Shown one piece after another: positions 22,600 to 26,859 of a stretch of 26,859 bases of DNA. Positions within the stretch are counted from its first letter, which is position 1; each line of letters opens with the position of its first letter. The position numbers and the translations under genes are program-made. Under the pieces are notes generated by a model. It searched no databases and was not told where the DNA came from. It worked only from the letters and a program-made list of their open reading frames with translations. The stretch spans positions 1 through 26,859 of the forward strand of contig BNWE01000008.1 of NCBI GenBank assembly GCA_025998595.1, written 5' to 3'. Source of the stretch: Alphaproteobacteria bacterium (GTDB taxonomy: Bacteria > Pseudomonadota > Alphaproteobacteria > UBA3830).

Positions 22600-25302
22600 T
22601 TATATCATTGGTGTGGTTCCCATGTTCTTTAGTTCCTGCTGATATTCAAGAGGCAATGCGTTAAACATAAGAGTATCCCAACTATAGCGATCTTTGCGGA
22701 ACTTAGCGAAAAGCCTGTTTAACAGCAAATCACCATACCCACAATAGTGATTTCGCAGAGATGCATACAAAAAAGTTAAGTTGGCACAAAGTCCAATATC
22801 CTGAAACCATTGCGGGCAAGTGGTGACGTTAATCTCTTCGCCTTCAAAAAATTTAGAGGCGATATTTAATGCCTTTGTTTTCTGTTCTTCGCCAATCTCT
22901 TTTCTAGCTAATTTCATGCCCCACATGCAAAGCCGTCGAAGTTGCATCCTGTTGTCAATACTCAATGAGTCGTAAATATTTCCTTGGAGGTTACCATACT
23001 CATTAAAAAAACCCATTGAAACTCTAGCTGCAGTGTTGACATCAGATAACATCAGAGAATTAACGCGACCAAATATAACGTTAGATCGTATAGCATTATC
23101 GTGTGTGATAGCCATTAATGCGTCACAGTTGCCATCATCGTTAATTAACTTAGACAAAACAGCTGCGCTGCCAACAAAGTCGAGATTTCTACTCATGGCA
23201 CTTCCCAAATATTGTCTAACGAGCCCCCTTTGTCTTTTGCTCTTTAAATGCGACATGTCCTCAGTATCGTCAATGTAATCAAGAGAGAGGAATCTGGAGA
23301 GAACTGCCATTAGAGCATTATTAAGTGGAATTGTCATTGCGGCATTGTTGTCAAAGTAGGTAACCTCCCCTTCGCTAGTGACTGCCAAATGATGTAACGA
23401 TTCTCCCAGCAAAAACCTCGCTTTCGATCTTGTGTAAAGTGGCAAACATTTTGCTAGCGCAGATTCATCGCCGCTTGCTTTGATGAGTTGAAAAAGAACA
23501 TGAGCCGCATCGAGACATCTATGTAGATTGCCCAGAGCGACCCCCATCATAAAAGTCGCGTCCGCGTACCATCTTGTAATCTCGGGTTCGCGTTCCCCCG
23601 CCGCAATCTCTTGGTTGTGTGTAGCTATCAATCGTCCAAGAACATTAGCAGCAGCAGCATCTTTGCGTAAATTGACCAAAGCGATTCCACGCTTGTGAAC
23701 AGCATCACCCCATTTAGGCTTTAAAGCTACATCATAGCGATCACGTTTAGGTAATGCCGTTGCTAACGGACCGTTCTCACCGGTGTCGTCGATGAATAGT
23801 GCAAGAACTGGATCAGCCGCAGCGAATTTATGTCGATAAAATAGAGAAATGCCACGAACATAAGCCATCAAGCTCAATTGTCTAGGCGTCAACAGTTGCG
23901 CCTCACTACTTAAGGCGCCATTGTCATCGATAATTTTAGAAGCAATCGTTTCCACTCTATGGTATTTATTTAACGCGAATCTATGGTACATATTAATATC
24001 TGACTGGTTGGCCTCAAATAAAACGAGAGCGCGATGATACAGAGCGAAAACTCGTAGATTAGGTGGTATTTGTAACCCTAATGGCGTGTAGTTACCTTCA
24101 TCATTAACAAGCGCGGACAAAAATTCGTCCGCCCTTCTCAAAGATCTACTAGCTCTCCCATTACAACAATGCGCAACGATTCCACATTGAAGTACATCCA
24201 GCGGCGTTAAAACTCGATTATCTCTACTGAATCTATTTAAATATATTCCACTTTTCGCTCTAAGTTTGCCCTCAAGGTTGCGGAGTTGAGCCTTGTGTAA
24301 TCTTGATCTAAGCGCCAAATGAGTGTGCAACTCAAATTCATGGACAATGATTCGATCAGCTTGACTTAAGTTCGTAGTACATTTGTGCATAACGCAGAGG
24401 CCTGTTTTATGGAATCGATCAAAGTATTTGTGATCAAAGTATTCGCCGTCTTGCAATCCAAATTTCCATATAACATCGCAAGAGTGTGTCTTGGGATCAA
24501 AGTGCCAATTAATATGTGAAGCGGCGGCTATGAGCTCTGCTATTGTAGCCTGTCCCATACTAAACCTACATACAATGCTGAAGGCTTGACACTCCTGAAG
24601 TTGCGCCAGAGTAGGAACATAGTTATCATAATCGCTGACAAATCGTGATGCATTTATGCTTCTTTCAGCAGGACTGCGTTCAGGCGCCATCAAAGGAACA
24701 GGTTGACCTTCAGCCGGACCATCCACACTTGCAGGAGCGGCCGGCTCTAACAAGTCGCCACTGGAAACGCCAGAAGCATGCTCAGATGAAGGCTTTACAA
24801 ACGAAGAGGCGATGTCTGCGAACAACTGGTCACTGAAGTCAAACGGAAACTCATAAGCATTTTCGTTACTGTGTGCCGGTGTGTGTGAATGCGCCGATGT
24901 ATGCGCATGCGTGTGTGCATGCGCTGATGTATGCGGAGCATGTGCATGTGCATGCGCTGATGTATGCGGAGCATGTGCATGCGAATGCGTTGATGTATGC
25001 GGAGCATGTGTATGCGAGTGCGCCGATGTATGCGGAGCATGTGTATGCGAATGTGCCGATGTATGCGTGGCATGTGTATGCGAATGTGCCGATGTATGCG
25101 AAGCATGTGTATGCGAATGTGCCGATGTATGCGTGGCATTTTGAACGGCATCACCTTCGGATGAGTGATTTTTCGCATCGTTAACCACTTGCGTAGTGCT
25201 TTGGCCTTCTTCATTGTTGGCAACGAGCTTGCCCTCTATAGCAAACATTTCATTGCAAAACAAAAGAAAAACAGTGGGCGATAGGGTTAAAAATTTTCTC
25301 AC
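22600..25302 (-). CDS. Secreted His-rich, TPR-like repeat protein (paralogue B)
   Basis: A 900-residue paralogue of the gene that follows it on the minus strand, with the same order of parts. These are a signal peptide (MRKFLTLSPTVFLLFCNEMFA), a His array (about 57-144, units like HTSAHSHTHAS of 11 residues), one copy of the TLAQLQECQAFSIV domain, and about eight TPR-like helical units with L(I/V)xDDGN hinges. Both end in the same PMI tail after KNMG. The start is GTG 25302 with GGAG 5 nt upstream; the upstream 20 bp resemble those of paralogue A. No family name is recognised. It is a tandem duplication, with regions of near identity to A (see 23399-23535). Confidence 0.85.
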   Translation of the reverse strand: MRKFLTLSPTVFLLFCNEMFAIEGKLVANNEEGQSTTQVVNDAKNHSSEGDAVQNATHTSAHSHTHASHTSAHSHTHATHTSAHSHTHAPHTSAHSHTHAPHTSTHSHAHAPHTSAHAHAHAPHTSAHAHTHAHTSAHSHTPAHSNENAYEFPFDFSDQLFADIASSFVKPSSEHASGVSSGDLLEPAAPASVDGPAEGQPVPLMAPERSPAERSINASRFVSDYDNYVPTLAQLQECQAFSIVCRFSMGQATIAELIAAASHINWHFDPKTHSCDVIWKFGLQDGEYFDHKYFDRFHKTGLCVMHKCTTNLSQADRIIVHEFELHTHLALRSRLHKAQLRNLEGKLRAKSGIYLNRFSRDNRVLTPLDVLQCGIVAHCCNGRASRSLRRADEFLSALVNDEGNYTPLGLQIPPNLRVFALYHRALVLFEANQSDINMYHRFALNKYHRVETIASKIIDDNGALSSEAQLLTPRQLSLMAYVRGISLFYRHKFAAADPVLALFIDDTGENGPLATALPKRDRYDVALKPKWGDAVHKRGIALVNLRKDAAAANVLGRLIATHNQEIAAGEREPEITRWYADATFMMGVALGNLHRCLDAAHVLFQLIKASGDESALAKCLPLYTRSKARFLLGESLHHLAVTSEGEVTYFDNNAAMTIPLNNALMAVLSRFLSLDYIDDTEDMSHLKSKRQRGLVRQYLGSAMSRNLDFVGSAAVLSKLINDDGNCDALMAITHDNAIRSNVIFGRVNSLMLSDVNTAARVSMGFFNEYGNLQGNIYDSLSIDNRMQLRRLCMWGMKLARKEIGEEQKTKALNIASKFFEGEEINVTTCPQWFQDIGLCANLTFLYASLRNHYCGYGDLLLNRLFAKFRKDRYSWDTLMFNALPLEYQQELKNMGTTPMI
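23399..23535 (-). repeat. 137-bp tract identical to 20171-20307 in paralogue A
   Basis: This stretch matches 20171-20307 base for base over 137 bp, while sequence on both sides shows scattered differences. It encodes the helical unit containing CLDAAHVLFQLIKASGDE. Such an abrupt identical tract is typical of recent gene conversion. Confidence 0.85.
24871..25140 (-). repeat. His-rich short tandem array (paralogue B)
   Basis: About 270 bp of units, many of 33 bp, such as TGTGTATGCGAATGTGCCGA on the plus strand. Unit length and sequence differ from the 30-bp units of paralogue A, so each array expanded separately after duplication. Confidence 0.88.
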
Positions 25303-25542
25303 AAATACTCCATTTTATTTATATAACACTTCCACATATATACCAAAAACAAATTGAGAATACAAACTTCCTTGCAGATCCAGCAGAAGCATTCTCGACT
25401 ATAATCGATATATTACTTTGTTATAACATGTTTCTTTTTGTTGTGCACTATAATTTTTGTTGGGGAGCCTTATTTTTTTCGAATTTTAACGAAGTATCAA
25501 TATATTTCTGTAACAATGGTTAATACATTAAAGGAGATCAAA
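25303..25542. other. Divergent intergenic region
   Basis: 240 bp between paralogue B and the next gene, both transcribed outward from it. It is A+T-rich. It contains TATAAT at 25451 or close by and a 10-bp perfect palindrome TGTTATAACA (25419-25428), a possible operator. I could not assign a convincing -35 and -10 pair for either gene. Confidence 0.3.
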
Positions 25543-26859
25543 ATGAAACGTTTATTATTGTCAGCAAGTTGTTTTTTGTTCTGTCTATCTTGTTATGGAG
25601 AGCCAGAGTATTATGTCAGTGTGAAACGAGATTACAAAAACCTAGAGCAACATATAAATATATCAAGAAAATCACTATCACCGTCTCCGTATAGCTCAAG
25701 TTTGTCACCTAATCCATTGTCCGCTTCATCAACAACACCTAGTTCTCCTTCGTCGTCGACACTCAACCAATTGTCACCATCGATGCCTAGCTCGCTGGCA
25801 TCACAGCCAGCGAGTAGACAAACTTCACTCCCCCCACCATCGCCTTTACCAGCTCCGCGAGCTCTATATCCGTGCTACTCGCTATCGCCAAGTCCATCAC
25901 TATCATTGACGTCTGTTACGACGCTATACACGCAAACAGAAGCACATCTAAAGCATTTTTTGGAACAGAAAAAGAAGTACCTAGATATCTTTTTCAATAG
26001 TAAAGTTAATAAGGACAATGCGAAAGAAGTTTACATAAATTACTTAAACGAGGTACTAGCAGCAATTCAAAACACAATAGAAACGGCTAGCAACGAAAAA
26101 GGTACCGCCAAAGAACTCCTGGGCGATAGCTTGGCAAAGATTAAAAAACTCATAGAAGATGTTGAAAAAGACAAAAACGACACAATTTTTAAAACTTTCT
26201 GCGATTGCTTGCAAAAAGAGAAGGACAAAAAAGATGAAAAATATGTGTTTTATCATGGAAACACTTCGGCTGGTGCTTTTACCTATGATATATTAGAGAG
26301 ATTGAGAAAAAAATTACTAAAAAGAAAAGACGATATAGGAACTACTTTTAGAGGATTGAGCTCGACTTATAAAGATATCGATGATTTTTTAATCAAACAT
26401 ATTGATGCTTATGGAGATGATTGCGACATACTTGCCGATGCTTTTAATTATTACGGTGACTATGTAGACGCCGGCGGGCTGTCAACAAATGTTTTTCTAT
26501 CGGGAAATCCGTTGGATATTGGGTCCAGTAGCTTGTATTTTTTTGCCGCTAACGTTAACGCGGCAAGTAATGGAACTAATAAATGTCCTCGTGAGATTTT
26601 TTGGGTTTTGGACGGGGTTCTCCACACATTCTTTGATATAGCAAAGAAACGTAGTGTGTCGTCTTCGAGAACGTTGTTAGACAGGATGTGTATATTGCGC
26701 ACACTGGCAATGGTTGAAAAAAAATACAAAGAGAGAGGGGCGGATAGTAGTTTCGAAGATGGCGGAGGAGTCTTATATCAGATTTTTATTGACAAAAATA
26801 ATGTAAATAAAATAGCCTACATGAGTGAGGATTATGGTGTGCCAATTGTTTTACAAGGC
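25543..26859 (+). CDS. Secreted Ser/Pro-rich protein of unknown function (3' end cut by window edge)
   Basis: The frame is open for 439 codons and runs off the right edge. AAGGAG lies 6 nt before the ATG, the best ribosome-binding site in the window. A signal peptide (MKRLLLSASCFLFCLSCYG) is followed by a Ser/Pro-rich linker (about 42-125), a charged helical region (about 130-230), and a folded-looking domain. This domain has KYVFYHGN (His238-Gly239), TTFRGLSS and GGLSTNVFLSGNP, then SSSLYFFAANVNA. The 'HG' and 'STxxxLS' elements faintly recall ADP-ribosyltransferase-like folds, but I would not assign that. Its layout (signal peptide, disordered linker, C-terminal domain) is that of the phospholipase at 3900, suggesting another candidate effector. 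Confidence 0.85.
   Translation, partial: MKRLLLSASCFLFCLSCYGEPEYYVSVKRDYKNLEQHINISRKSLSPSPYSSSLSPNPLSASSTTPSSPSSSTLNQLSPSMPSSLASQPASRQTSLPPPSPLPAPRALYPCYSLSPSPSLSLTSVTTLYTQTEAHLKHFLEQKKKYLDIFFNSKVNKDNAKEVYINYLNEVLAAIQNTIETASNEKGTAKELLGDSLAKIKKLIEDVEKDKNDTIFKTFCDCLQKEKDKKDEKYVFYHGNTSAGAFTYDILERLRKKLLKRKDDIGTTFRGLSSTYKDIDDFLIKHIDAYGDDCDILADAFNYYGDYVDAGGLSTNVFLSGNPLDIGSSSLYFFAANVNAASNGTNKCPREIFWVLDGVLHTFFDIAKKRSVSSSRTLLDRMCILRTLAMVEKKYKERGADSSFEDGGGVLYQIFIDKNNVNKIAYMSEDYGVPIVLQG

Noticed and set aside
24871..25140. CRISPR-like regular repeats of about 33 bp
   Set aside because: Units are contiguous without unique spacers, lie inside a coding frame and encode a regular peptide. No cas genes are nearby.

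Overview
The window looks like part of an alphaproteobacterial chromosome from an obligately host-associated lineage (Rickettsiales/Holosporales-like). This is inferred from alphaproteobacterial gene orders (tilS-ftsH, kdsA-ftsB), a moderately AT-rich sequence, several secreted repeat-rich proteins including a patatin-type phospholipase, and palindromic repeats inserted in frame into housekeeping genes, as known for the RPEs of Rickettsia. I cannot name the species.

Layout. 1-3336 (minus): tilS then ftsH (cut by the left edge). 3900-6686 (plus): a secreted patatin-like phospholipase with a long disordered, repeat-bearing N-terminus. 6909-7981 (minus): two overlapping membrane proteins of unknown function. 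8056-9993 (minus): a compact housekeeping operon, ferredoxin-secG-kdsA-ftsB. 9994-10869: a large divergent intergenic region holding a MITE-like inverted-repeat element. 10870-13620 (plus): mutS. 13672-15183 (minus): a secreted protein with five 36-residue tandem repeats. 15712-17061 (plus): a MATE exporter. 17112-19305 (minus): an NfeD-like and flotillin pair. 19369-25302 (minus): two tandem paralogues encoding large secreted proteins with histidine-rich arrays and TPR-like repeats. 25543 to the right edge (plus): a further secreted Ser/Pro-rich protein, cut by the window.

The most interesting signal is a family of coding palindromic repeats. A unit of about 105 bp carries 15-17 bp palindromes of the type TCCAGCGTGACGCTGGA or TCCAACGTGACGTTGGA, plus a body encoding a peptide like SVSSETYASxIxNxE. 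It occurs as two full and one truncated tandem copy inside tilS, with extra palindromes near both ends of the protein. It is also inside mutS and in a small ORF near 15.5 kb. In tilS and mutS the insertions stay in frame and fall between conserved motifs, so the genes look functional.

The second theme is a set of secreted proteins, most of them a signal peptide, a rapidly evolving low-complexity or tandem-repeat segment, and a C-terminal folded domain. They are interleaved with housekeeping operons and are candidate host-interaction factors. Several sigma70-like promoters with 17-18 bp spacers and three hairpin terminator candidates are listed. I found no tRNA, rRNA, CRISPR array or intact insertion sequence.
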